A model generated the notes under the pieces. That model had not been told where the DNA came from. It ran no database searches and saw only the letters and a list, made by a program, of their open reading frames with translations. Shown piece after piece: positions 51,133 through 59,455 of a stretch of 64,000 nucleotides of DNA. This DNA is from Gordonia sp. OPL2 (GTDB lineage: Bacteria; Actinomycetota; Actinomycetes; Mycobacteriales; Mycobacteriaceae), in assembly GCF_003797825.1 (NCBI RefSeq), contig NZ_RKME01000023.1, positions 1-64,000 on the forward strand, read 5' to 3'. Each line of letters starts with the position of its first letter. The stretch's first letter is position 1. Position numbers and translations under genes: made by a program.

Positions 51133-51855
51133 TCAGGAACTCCTGGCCGACCGCGAGTCGGGGACGATCCCCGACCGCAATCGATAGCCGCGGCCGACGG
51201 AGGTGTGCAGCACTTGCTCCTCGTCGTCGACGGTCAGTTTGCGGCGCAGCGTCCCGACGGTGACCCGCACCGTCTGGGTGAACGGATCGGTGTGCTCGTC
51301 CCAGACGTGCTCGAGGAGTTGCTCCGCGGACACCACATGGTCCGGACGGGACATGAGGAAGCGGAGGACGGCGAACTCTTTGAGGGTCAGGTCGACCTCC
51401 CGACCACCCCGGTGCACGATCTGCCGGGCGGTGTCCATGGTGATGTCGCCGACGCGGATCGACGACGAATCGCCGCGCACCTCCCGTCGGAGCACGGCCC
51501 GCAGACGTGCGGTCAGTTCGGCGAGGGCGAAGGGTTTGACGATGTAGTCGTCGGCGCCGGCGTCGAGGCCCCGGACGCGGTCGGGGAGTGTGCCGAGCGC
51601 GGTGAGCATCACGATGCGCATGTCCCGACCCGATCGGCACTCGATCGCGCCGTCGCGCACCTGGCGGGCGAGGTGGAGCCCGTCGCCGTCGGGCAGCGTG
51701 ACGTCGACGAGCGCGACATCATATTCGTTGACCGACAGGCGTTCTCGCGCCCCGGAATCGGTGAGGGCGGCGTCGACCGCGTATCCCTCGCGCTGAAGGG
51801 CGATGCGCAGGGCACTGACGAGTCCCTCTTCGTCCTCGACGATCAGCACGCGCAT
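51133..51855 (-). CDS. OmpR-family response regulator
   Basis: A 240-aa regulator. The receiver has VEDEE near 6-10, phosphoacceptor Asp 51 in ALVDVTLPDGDG and Lys in YIVKPFALAEL. The C-terminal winged helix contains LTLKEFAVLRFLMSRP and VRVTVGTLRRKL. The frame is open upstream, but the ATG at 51855 starts exactly at the canonical RVLIVEDE. It precedes the kinase gene by 3 bases. Divergent from the MoxR gene over 104 bases, so it might control that set as well as the carotenoid genes downstream. Confidence 0.88.
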   Translation of the reverse strand: MRVLIVEDEEGLVSALRIALQREGYAVDAALTDSGARERLSVNEYDVALVDVTLPDGDGLHLARQVRDGAIECRSGRDMRIVMLTALGTLPDRVRGLDAGADDYIVKPFALAELTARLRAVLRREVRGDSSSIRVGDITMDTARQIVHRGGREVDLTLKEFAVLRFLMSRPDHVVSAEQLLEHVWDEHTDPFTQTVRVTVGTLRRKLTVDDEEQVLHTSVGRGYRLRSGIVPDSRSARSS

Positions 51856-51959
51856 ACCACCCCAGAGTAGCGATCCGGCCGCGCGACGGCCACACCGCTT
51901 TCGGTCGTCTTTCGCTCTGTCTTCCACTGGTTTTCGGGGTCGACTGATGGGGTGGGGAC

Positions 51960-53060
51960 ATGAACTCATCAGACGACGACGCGACGGCCGGACTGCGGGA
52001 GATCGGCGGTGCGACAGCCGGATCGACAAGCGGATCGGCACTCGGCTCGGCACCCGGATCCCCGGAACGCCGGACGTCGTCGGCGGCGACCATCGAGCGC
52101 GCGCTCTTCGAGATGAAGCGGGTCGTCGTCGGGCAGGACGAGATGCTCGAACGCCTGCTCGTCGGACTGCTGTCGCGCGGGCACATCCTGCTCGAGGGTG
52201 TGCCGGGCATCGCCAAGACGCTTGCGGTGCGGACCGTCGCGGAGGTGGTCGGCGGGACGTTCCGGCGACTGCAGTTCACGCCGGACCTGATGCCCGCCGA
52301 CATCGTCGGTACCCGCGTGTGGCGACCGTCGACCGAGTCGTTCGACATCGAACTCGGGCCGGTCTTCGGGAATCTGGTCCTCGCCGACGAGATCAATCGT
52401 GCGCCCGCGAAGGTGCAGTCGGCGTTGCTCGAGGCGATGGCCGAACGACAGGTGAGCATCGGCGGCACCACTTTCGGCCTGCCCGATCCGTTCCTCGTGC
52501 TGGCCACGCAGAATCCCATCGAGACCGACGGCGTCTATCACCTGCCGGAGGCCCAGCGGGACCGGTTCCTGATCAAGGTCGATCTCGAGCATCCAACCGA
52601 GCTGGACGAGATGGAGATCCTCGCGCGGATGGGGACCCGGCCGCCGCGGCCCGCACAGATCCTGTCGATCGACGACGTCGTCGCCCTGCAGGACGCCGCC
52701 GACGACGTGTTCGTCCATCACGCGGTCGCGCACTACATCGTCCGTCTGGTGATGGCGACGCGGAACCCGGCGTCCTACGGCGTGCCCGGCCTCGAGCCGT
52801 TCCTCGAGTACGGGGTGAGTCCGCGCGGCTCGCTCGGCGTGCTCGCCGCGTCCCGTGCGCTCGCGCTCATCCGCGGCCGTGACTACGTGTTGCCCGACGA
52901 TGTGCGCGAGCTCGCCTGCGACGTCCTCGCGCATCGACTGGTGCTCACCTTCGACGCGGTCGCCGACGGTGTGCCGCCACGATGGATCGTCGCGCAGGTG
53001 CTGGCCGGGGTACCCGCACCGCAGATCGCGTCCCGCGACGACACCGAGGTGGCCTCGTGA
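51960..53060 (+). CDS. MoxR-family AAA+ ATPase
   Basis: A 366-aa MoxR ATPase. After a disordered N terminus of about 40 residues comes VVVGQDEMLERLLVGLL, the Walker A variant GVPGIAKT that is normal for MoxR, Walker B LVLADEINRAPAK and LVLATQNPIETDG. MoxR proteins act as chaperones that insert metals or assemble complexes with VWA-domain partners, and two such partners follow directly (DUF58 and VWA). ATG at 51960 and a 31-base gap to the next gene. Confidence 0.87.
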   Translation: MNSSDDDATAGLREIGGATAGSTSGSALGSAPGSPERRTSSAATIERALFEMKRVVVGQDEMLERLLVGLLSRGHILLEGVPGIAKTLAVRTVAEVVGGTFRRLQFTPDLMPADIVGTRVWRPSTESFDIELGPVFGNLVLADEINRAPAKVQSALLEAMAERQVSIGGTTFGLPDPFLVLATQNPIETDGVYHLPEAQRDRFLIKVDLEHPTELDEMEILARMGTRPPRPAQILSIDDVVALQDAADDVFVHHAVAHYIVRLVMATRNPASYGVPGLEPFLEYGVSPRGSLGVLAASRALALIRGRDYVLPDDVRELACDVLAHRLVLTFDAVADGVPPRWIVAQVLAGVPAPQIASRDDTEVAS

Positions 53061-53091
53061 CCGCCCCGATCATCGTGCGGCGGTGGACGCG

Positions 53092-54024
53092 ATGACCGCG
53101 AATCCGTTCCGCTCCCTCGACATCGGACTGCGTCGTCGGCTCGACGGCCTCGTACCCGGCGACCACGAGGGCACACGGCTCGGTGTCGGGTCCGAACGCG
53201 AGGAGGTCGTGCGATATCAACCGGGCGACGACGTCCGGCGGATCGACTGGAACATCACCGCACGCTCGACCGAACTGCATGTGTGGCGTCCGCGCGCCGA
53301 CAACCAACTCGACACCTGGGTGGTGCTGGACCTGTCGCCGAGCATGGCGTTCGGCACCGTGACCGGGGAGAAGCGGGATCTCGCCGCCCAGGTGGTCTGG
53401 GCGATGGGTGAACTCACCGAAGCCCCGGGCAACCGGATGGGGTTCGCAGTCCTGTCGCCTGACGGCATCACGTGGTCCCGGCCCGATCGAGCACGCTTCG
53501 CGGCCCGACGCTGCGCCCGGCTGCTCGACACGATCCACCACCGCGAGGGCTCGTCGACACCGCCGCTCGGCGACGCCCTCGACGAATTCGGTCGACGATA
53601 TCGTCGAGCCGGGCTGCGGATCGTCGTCTCCGACTTCCTGGATCCGGACGGCCGGTCCGACGAGCCGTTCGACTGGCAGCGTCCGCTGCGGCACATGGCG
53701 GCCCGTCACGATGTGATCGCCGTCGAGGTCACCGACCCGCGGGAGGGCGATCTGCCCGACGTCGGGTCGGTCGTTCTCGTCGATCCCGAGTCCGGACGCC
53801 AACGCCATGTGTGGACCTCCGATCGCGATCTCCGACTTCGCTATCGCGCGGCCGCCGCCGAGCGACGCGACAACGTCCGGCGCGCCATCGTGAGTACAGG
53901 CGCCGAACACCTCACCGTCGATACCGGCCGTGACTGGATCCGCGACCTCGCCTCGTTCCTGCGCACCCGTCGCCGCACCTTGCGCACCGCCGGACGTGCC
54001 GGGCATCGCCCTCACCGCTCGTGA
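53092..54024 (+). CDS. DUF58 domain protein
   Basis: A 310-aa protein with the DUF58 signature VRYQPGDDVRRIDWNITARS near residues 41-60 and a degenerate VWA-like fold around VVLDLSPSMAFG (about 77-88). DUF58 proteins are constant partners of MoxR. The ATG at 53092 is chosen; an in-frame GTG at 53083 is possible. The long upstream open frame lies inside the moxR gene. No signal peptide or membrane segment, so cytoplasmic. It ends 43 bases before the VWA protein. Confidence 0.83.
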   Translation: MTANPFRSLDIGLRRRLDGLVPGDHEGTRLGVGSEREEVVRYQPGDDVRRIDWNITARSTELHVWRPRADNQLDTWVVLDLSPSMAFGTVTGEKRDLAAQVVWAMGELTEAPGNRMGFAVLSPDGITWSRPDRARFAARRCARLLDTIHHREGSSTPPLGDALDEFGRRYRRAGLRIVVSDFLDPDGRSDEPFDWQRPLRHMAARHDVIAVEVTDPREGDLPDVGSVVLVDPESGRQRHVWTSDRDLRLRYRAAAAERRDNVRRAIVSTGAEHLTVDTGRDWIRDLASFLRTRRRTLRTAGRAGHRPHRS

Positions 54025-54067
54025 ACGACATCCGCCCGAACGTCCGACCCGTGGAGGCCCCTGCGAC

Positions 54068-55012
54068 ATGACATTCCTGTTCCCGTGGGGACTGCTCGTC
54101 CTCATCCCGGTCGCCGTCGTGGCGGTGATGTACTTCGTGATGCTCCGCCGACGGCAGCGCTACGTCGTACGGTTCGCGTCACTTCCTCTGCTGGACACGG
54201 TGATGCCGGAACGGCCACGGTGGCGTCGACACCTGCCTGCGGCGCTGATGCTCGCCGCTCTAGCGCTGACCGGACTGGCCGTCGCACGACCGGAACTGCC
54301 CGTGCGGGTGCCCTACGAACGTGCCACCATCGTCGTCGCCATCGACACATCGGAATCGATGCGTGCGCGAGATGTGGATCCGGACCGGATGACCGCGGCC
54401 CTCGATGCGGCCGGCGACTTCATCGAGCAACTGCCCGATACGTTCAACGTCGGCGTCGTCACGTTCGCCGGGTCGACGACGGTGATCCACCCGCCCGACA
54501 CCGATCACCCGGCTGCCCGACGCAGCCTGTCGATGGTCTCGACCGAGGCACGCACCGCCATCGGTGAGGGCGTGCTCACGTCGCTCGATCAGATTCGCAG
54601 CATCGTCGGGCCCGGGCAGGAGCAACTGCCCGCCCACATCGTGTTGCTGTCCGACGGCAGCAACACCAGCGGACGGTCGCCGTCGCTCGCCGCGGAGACG
54701 GCCGCCGACGCCGGGGTGCCGGTCTCGACGATCGCGTACGGCAGTGATTCGGGGACGCTCTACTCGGCGGGCTACTCGATTCCCGTTCCGGTCGACGCCG
54801 CGGCGCTGGCCGAACTGTCCGAGGCCACCGGCGGACGACCGTACGAGGCCGAGAGCAGCAATGAACTGCAGGACGTCTACCGCGAGATCGGGTCGTCGAT
54901 CGGGTGGCGCACCGAGCAGCGCGAGGTGACACCGTTCGTCGCCGCGTTGGCTCTGTTGTTCGGCGTGATCGCGGCCGCATTCTCCCTTCGCTGGTTCTCC
55001 CGGATGATCTGA
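54068..55012 (+). CDS. VWA-domain membrane protein (BatA-like)
   Basis: A 314-aa protein. Two membrane segments at the N terminus (about 3-26 and 58-78), a von Willebrand A domain with the MIDAS motif DTSESM near residue 95 and VVLLSDGSNTSG-like text near 195, and a final membrane segment at 292-312. It holds the VWA domain on one side of the membrane, as in BatA. It forms the third part of the MoxR-DUF58-VWA set. The ATG at 54068 starts directly into the first membrane helix. Confidence 0.84.
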   Translation: MTFLFPWGLLVLIPVAVVAVMYFVMLRRRQRYVVRFASLPLLDTVMPERPRWRRHLPAALMLAALALTGLAVARPELPVRVPYERATIVVAIDTSESMRARDVDPDRMTAALDAAGDFIEQLPDTFNVGVVTFAGSTTVIHPPDTDHPAARRSLSMVSTEARTAIGEGVLTSLDQIRSIVGPGQEQLPAHIVLLSDGSNTSGRSPSLAAETAADAGVPVSTIAYGSDSGTLYSAGYSIPVPVDAAALAELSEATGGRPYEAESSNELQDVYREIGSSIGWRTEQREVTPFVAALALLFGVIAAAFSLRWFSRMI

Positions 55013-55025
55013 GGACACCCATCAC

Positions 55026-56078
55026 ATGACCCGCTCACCGTTCGACCTCGGCCGGCCCTCGGGACCGGACTTCGTCGTCCCCGATCAGGGGGTGCCGACT
55101 GTTTGGTCCCCTCAGGAACCGACACCGGAACCGACGCCCGGCCCGCCGTCACGTCCCGCGTTCGTGACCCCGTCCGCCCCGGGAACGGCGGCCACCTCGT
55201 CCGGGTCGTCCACCGCGCCACCGCGATGGTCGCCACCCACCCGGATAGGCGAGGTGTCCCAAGAGCCCACGGCCGGGCACCCCGGCGAGCACAGTGGTGA
55301 CGCACGACCCGAAGAGCCTGTCGCCCCTCGACGTTCGGCTGGCCGGACCTCGCTGCTGGTCGTCGGATGCCTGCTCGCCGGTGCTGTCGCGGGTGGTGGG
55401 GCCGGGCTGATCGCCGGGAGCGTGTTCGCCCCGGACGACCCGTTCCGGTCGTCGGCCGTCGCGCCCGGCCAACCCGGTGGGACCGACGCTCGGGCGGCCG
55501 CGTCGACCCTCTTGCCGAGCGTCGTGCAGATCCGCGCCGGCGCCGCCCGGGGATCGGGTTTCGCCATCGACCCGGCCGGGCGCGTCCTGACCAATCACCA
55601 CGTGATCGCCGGGGCGACGGCGGTCGAGGTGCAACTGGCCGACGGACGTGTCGTCGGCGGGCGGATCGTCGGCAGCGATCCGGCGAGCGACATCGCGGTC
55701 GTCGAGGTCACCGGGGCCACCGTGCCGTCGGCGGATCTGGGCGAGAGCACCGACCTGCGTATCGGTCAGGCGGTGATCGCCGTCGGGTCGCCGCTCGGGT
55801 TGTCGAGCACCGTGACCGCGGGCATCGTGAGCGCCGTCGACCGCCCGGCACGACTGTCCGGGCCGGGACGACCGGAACAGCCGATGGTGCAGACCGACGC
55901 CTCGATCAACCCCGGCAACTCGGGAGGTCCGCTCGCCGACCTCGAGGGGCGGGTCGTCGGCGTCAACACCGCGATCGCGACGGTCGGTGGTGCCGAATCC
56001 GGCAATATCGGTATCGGTTTCGCTGTGCCGATCGACCGTGCCCTGCGAATCGCGCGGACCATCATCGCCAACAACTGA
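55026..56078 (+). CDS. Membrane-anchored trypsin-like serine protease (HtrA type, no PDZ)
   Basis: A 350-aa protease. An N-terminal cytoplasmic Pro/Thr-rich region of about 100 residues leads to one membrane segment (LLVVGCLLAGAVAGGGAGLIAG, split at about 110-132) and an extracytoplasmic chymotrypsin-fold domain. The catalytic triad is His in LTNHHVIAG, Asp in DPASDIAVVEV and Ser in NPGNSGGPL. It ends shortly after the protease domain; the PDZ domain normal for HtrA/DegP is absent. It probably cleaves damaged or signalling proteins at the cell surface. It follows the VWA gene by 13 bases and so belongs to the MoxR set. Confidence 0.85.
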   Translation: MTRSPFDLGRPSGPDFVVPDQGVPTVWSPQEPTPEPTPGPPSRPAFVTPSAPGTAATSSGSSTAPPRWSPPTRIGEVSQEPTAGHPGEHSGDARPEEPVAPRRSAGRTSLLVVGCLLAGAVAGGGAGLIAGSVFAPDDPFRSSAVAPGQPGGTDARAAASTLLPSVVQIRAGAARGSGFAIDPAGRVLTNHHVIAGATAVEVQLADGRVVGGRIVGSDPASDIAVVEVTGATVPSADLGESTDLRIGQAVIAVGSPLGLSSTVTAGIVSAVDRPARLSGPGRPEQPMVQTDASINPGNSGGPLADLEGRVVGVNTAIATVGGAESGNIGIGFAVPIDRALRIARTIIANN

Positions 56079-56118
56079 AGATCCTCGACGACCAGAAGGT
56101 TTCAGTTAGGCTGCAGGC

Positions 56119-56559
56119 GTGAGTGAGGGAGCGGATCCGCCGGTGAGCACCGCCTTCCTGCTGATGGCGGTCGGCCGACGCATCCGCGATCGCATCGAAC
56201 GAGCGCTCTCGTCTGAAGGCATTGCGCTGCGCCATGTCTCGGCTCTCGGGCACCTGTCGCGGACCCCGGGACTGTCCTACAGTGAGCTCGCGCGCCGGGC
56301 ATCGGTCACGCCGCAGAGCATGCAGGCGACCCTGCGCACGCTCGAGGACCGGGGTGCCATCGAGCGGGCCGGCGAGGGCGGTCGCGGTCGCACGGCCACA
56401 CTCACGATCACCGCCGAGGGGCGTCGGCTGCTCGACGTCGGTACGGCTGCGATCACCGCCGCCGACGACGAGATCGATGCCGCCCTCGACGACCGGTTCG
56501 CCGGCGAACTACGCATGAACCTGCTGTCGATGATGCGAGGTCAGGACACCGCGTTCTGA
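56119..56559 (+). CDS. MarR-family transcriptional regulator
   Basis: A 146-aa regulator with the MarR winged helix: LSYSELARRASVTPQSMQAT near 54-73 and the wing GRGRTATLTITAEGRRLL. Starts with GTG, 40 bases after the protease gene. It ends in an 18-base overlap with the convergent rhodanese gene. The ligand and targets are unknown; the neighbouring protease operon or its own promoter are candidates. Confidence 0.84.
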   Translation: MSEGADPPVSTAFLLMAVGRRIRDRIERALSSEGIALRHVSALGHLSRTPGLSYSELARRASVTPQSMQATLRTLEDRGAIERAGEGGRGRTATLTITAEGRRLLDVGTAAITAADDEIDAALDDRFAGELRMNLLSMMRGQDTAF

Positions 56560-56888
56560 GTGCCCTCCAACGGCCCGCCGGCAGCCCGCCAGTCGATCAG
56601 GCCCTTGGTCATGTTCCGCGCCTCGAAACCGAACTCGATGAGCATGTTCGCCGCGCCGCCGGACCGCAGCCCGCCGGTGCAGAAGGTGATGATCAACGCG
56701 TCGTCGGGCAACTCGTCGCATCGGGAGGGCAGTTGTTCGAGGGGGATGTGGATCGAGCCCGGGATGTGGTTGCGGCGCCATTCGAAGTCGCGCCGGACGT
56801 CGAGGATCACGGCGCCCTGCCGGTGGAGTTCGAGTGCCTCGGTGGCCGTGACCGCCGGGGCGTGGCGGAGGTAGTGCCGGATTCCCAT
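56541..56888 (-). CDS. Rhodanese-like sulfurtransferase
   Basis: A 115-aa single rhodanese domain. DVRRDFEWRRNHIPGSIHIP near 30-49 is the characteristic strand-loop, and the active-site Cys is in ITFCTGGLRSG near residue 69. It transfers sulfane sulfur via a persulfide. Cytoplasmic. Short overlap with the convergent MarR gene. Confidence 0.83.
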   Translation of the reverse strand: MGIRHYLRHAPAVTATEALELHRQGAVILDVRRDFEWRRNHIPGSIHIPLEQLPSRCDELPDDALIITFCTGGLRSGGAANMLIEFGFEARNMTKGLIDWRAAGGPLEGTQNAVS

Positions 56889-57234
56889 GAGTGCCGGACC
56901 TCTCTGCCGGCATCGGCCGGGCTGCTCGTCGGACGTCAGTTTCAGTCACACTGTAACTGACGTGCGGCGAGTGTCAACGCCGGTTCCGGAGGTCTGCACG
57001 AGGAGATCTGAGCGCAGCGATCGGGCGCCCGCATGAGAGTCACCAGAGCGAGGAGCAAAGTGGATAATCCACACGACGGCGCCCTGAGGTGACTCTCATG
57101 CGGTCCGCCGATCGAGACCACACAGCGAACAGGCAGGTGAACGGGCCATTCTCACCACGCCGTCGACGGCCTGCGCGAGCCGAACGGACCCGCGGCGTTC
57201 GCGAGGCCCGCGTGAGCTGGTCGCGTCCGGCGGG
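56889..57234. other. 346-bp gene-free region upstream of rhodanese and downstream of cinA
   Basis: No gene is supported. The 5' part should contain the rhodanese promoter; the rest is dominated by the nested palindrome at 57018-57114. Open frames across it are extensions of cinA shadows. Confidence 0.55.
57018..57114. repeat. Nested palindromic element
   Basis: Three nested levels share one centre at about 57066. The inner one is a perfect 13-bp palindrome GTGGAT-A-ATCCAC (57060-57072). The middle one is a perfect 16-bp inverted repeat CCGCATGAGAGTCACC (57029-57044) and its complement (57088-57103). The outer one is CGATCGG (57018-57024) and CCGATCG (57108-57114) with small bulges. It starts 121 bases after the cinA stop in the direction of cinA transcription. 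It could be a terminator, a structured RNA or a small mobile palindrome. Confidence 0.75.
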
Positions 57235-58539
57235 TCAGGACTCCTCGTTGCCGAGGAGGTCGGCGACGAGGTGCATCGCAGCCGTCGTCGACAGCGCACG
57301 AACCGTTGTCCGGTCGCCGGGGAAGCGGCGGGTGACGGTCACAGTCGGCCGCCCGGCGATCGCGACCCCGAAGCAGACGGTTCCGATCGGTTTGAGCTCG
57401 CTGCCGCCGCCGGGTCCGGCGATGCCGGTGGTCGAGACGGCGACGTCGGCGGCGAGGCGGGCGGCAGCACCCTCGGCCATCGCGGCCGCGACCTGCTCGC
57501 TCACCGCGCCGTGCTCGGCGATCATCTCGGCCGGTACGCCCAGGACATCGGTCTTCGCCTCGTTGGCATAGGAGATGACGCCACCGACGACGTAGGCCGA
57601 CGAACCGGGCCGGTCGGTGAGTCGCGCGCCGATCAGACCTCCGGTGCACGACTCCGCGGTCGCGATCTGCCGCCCACCCAGGCGCTCGACGACGTGGTCG
57701 TCGATGGTCGATCCGTCGGTCGAGAAGATCTGCTGCCCATGGTGTTCGGCGATCAGCGTCGTCAGCTGGGCGTACGCCGGTGCGGTGTCGGAGGGGAAGC
57801 GGGTGACCATCTCTAGCTCGCCGCCACGCAGACAGGTGGTGATCTCGAGCGAATCGAAGCCGGTGACGCCAGCCTCCGCGGTCCGCAGCGTCTCCGCCAG
57901 GTCGGCTTCGGAGAGCCCATAGGCGCGGATGATCTCCTGACGGTGCTCCGTCCGCGCCGACAACGCGTCGAGCACGGGACGGCTCGACATGGCCGCCGGC
58001 CACATGGCCTGCAGTTCACGTGGCGGACCGGGCAGGACGAGCACGGCCGGTGTGCCGACCGAACCACTCTGCGCCCGACGTGCGGGCACGGCCATTCCCG
58101 GGGCCGTTCCGGTGGGCGGAATCGGTTGTGCCCCTTCGGGTACCTGCGCCTGCTTGCGGATGCCTGCCCGCAGGGCCGGGGTGTCGGTCCGGGTGTCGCC
58201 GCGCCTGCGTTGCCAGCGGGCGATGATCGCTGCGATGTCGGACTCGAGCTCCGGATCGAGATGCAGCGCGCGGCCGCAGAACTCGGCGACAGTGGCGACC
58301 GTGAGGTCGTCGGCGGTGGGGCCGAGGCCGCCGGTCGTGACGATCAGGTCGACCTGCTGGCCGGCGAGAAAGCGTAGTTGGGCGGTCAGATCGGCCGGCC
58401 GGTCACCGCAGATGGTGATGTGGGCGACGTCGACGCCCGATTCGAGCAGGGATCGCGCCACCCATGGTCCGTTCTGATCGGCCACCCTCCCGGACAACAC
58501 CTCGGTTCCGGTGACCACGATCCCAGCGCGTACGTTCAC
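57235..58539 (-). CDS. cinA: CinA-family protein (NMN amidohydrolase type)
   Basis: A 434-aa CinA. The N-terminal half is a molybdopterin-binding-like domain (GIVVTGTEVLSGRVADQNG, and VTTGGLGPTADDLTV near 68-82). The C-terminal half is the CinA nicotinamide mononucleotide deamidase domain (ATAESCTGGLIGARLTDRPG and GIAGPGGGSELKPIGTVCFG). It recycles NMN or acts on ADP-ribose in pyridine nucleotide turnover; older names link it to competence. GTG start, and the gene ends before the nested palindrome. Confidence 0.86.
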   Translation of the reverse strand: MNVRAGIVVTGTEVLSGRVADQNGPWVARSLLESGVDVAHITICGDRPADLTAQLRFLAGQQVDLIVTTGGLGPTADDLTVATVAEFCGRALHLDPELESDIAAIIARWQRRRGDTRTDTPALRAGIRKQAQVPEGAQPIPPTGTAPGMAVPARRAQSGSVGTPAVLVLPGPPRELQAMWPAAMSSRPVLDALSARTEHRQEIIRAYGLSEADLAETLRTAEAGVTGFDSLEITTCLRGGELEMVTRFPSDTAPAYAQLTTLIAEHHGQQIFSTDGSTIDDHVVERLGGRQIATAESCTGGLIGARLTDRPGSSAYVVGGVISYANEAKTDVLGVPAEMIAEHGAVSEQVAAAMAEGAAARLAADVAVSTTGIAGPGGGSELKPIGTVCFGVAIAGRPTVTVTRRFPGDRTTVRALSTTAAMHLVADLLGNEES

Positions 58540-58596
58540 CCGGCCGAGTGTATCGATGTCGGCCGACTCGGCCGCCGGGACTGACGATGACCGTCG

Positions 58597-59406
58597 TCAG
58601 CCGCGATAGCCGAGTCGCGCGCTGATCTCCTCGGCGGCGGCCGACGTCGCGTCGGCGATGTCGATGAACGCGACGGGATCGAGACGGTACGCCGGTCCGG
58701 AAACACTCAGCGCGGCAACGACACTGCCATCGGCGTCACGGACCGGTGATGCGACGGCGTTGAGACCGATCTCGAGTTCCTCACGCACGCCCGCCCAGCC
58801 TGTCGCACGCACCCGGTCGAGTTCGGCGTCGAGGCCGGCGAGATCGGTGATGGTGTGGGCGGTGAATCCTTCGAGGTCGGGGCCGATCAGGTCGTGGACG
58901 GCCTCGGGGCTCAGGCCCGACAGCAGAGCCTTGCCGCTCGACGTCGCGTGCGCGGGGCAGGTCTGCCCGACCCAGGTGCGCAGCGCGACCTCGGCGGGCC
59001 CGATCGCCTCGACCACGTTGATGATGCGGGGGCCGTCGAGGATCGCCACGTTGGTGGTCTCCCCGCTCGTCTGGGCGAGTTCGTCGCACACCGCCTGGCT
59101 GATCTTGGCGAGGTCGAGTCGAGCTGTCGTCGAACCGGCGAGGCGCACGATGGAGAACCCCAACTGGTATTTGCCGCGGCCGGAGAGTTGCTCGACGAAA
59201 CCGCGGGCCTCCAGCACCGCGATCAGTCGCGACACCGTTGACTTGTGGACACCGAGTTCGACGGCGATCTCGCTGACTCCGGCGGTGCCCGCCCTGCCGA
59301 TGATCTCGAGAACGGTCAGCGCCCGGTCGACGGATTGGACCGCGGCGACCGACTTCTCCCGTGTCGCGTTCTCCTGGGGTGCCATGACCTGGTCAAGCAT
59401 AGTCAT
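58597..59406 (-). CDS. IclR-family transcriptional regulator
   Basis: A 269-aa IclR regulator. The winged helix lies at about 22-85 (LTVLEIIGRAGTAGVSEIA and HKSTVSRLIAVLEARGFV), and the effector domain follows with AHATSSGKALLSGL and GLNAVASPVRDADGSVVAAL. Just downstream on the same strand of a betaine-type oxygenase operon (49 bases from the Rieske gene), so it probably controls that operon, with glycine betaine or an N-methylated glycine as ligand. The start may be either of two close ATG codons (59406 or 59400). Confidence 0.85.
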   Translation of the reverse strand: MTMLDQVMAPQENATREKSVAAVQSVDRALTVLEIIGRAGTAGVSEIAVELGVHKSTVSRLIAVLEARGFVEQLSGRGKYQLGFSIVRLAGSTTARLDLAKISQAVCDELAQTSGETTNVAILDGPRIINVVEAIGPAEVALRTWVGQTCPAHATSSGKALLSGLSPEAVHDLIGPDLEGFTAHTITDLAGLDAELDRVRATGWAGVREELEIGLNAVASPVRDADGSVVAALSVSGPAYRLDPVAFIDIADATSAAAEEISARLGYRG

Positions 59407-59455
59407 CTGCGCCCTCCGATCCGCTCAGGCCGGGCACCGCGGGGACGCTGACCAG

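Noticed and set aside
49879..56078. An MprAB-PepD-type stress system (two-component genes plus HtrA protease)
   Set aside because: The protease is on the opposite strand, in a MoxR operon, and lacks the PDZ domain of PepD. The kinase sensor is also smaller. The link is not supported beyond proximity.
56119..56559. The MarR regulator as the missing IacR
   Set aside because: It lies more than 26 kb from the iac genes, next to unrelated genes, and the iac locus has its own two-component pair.
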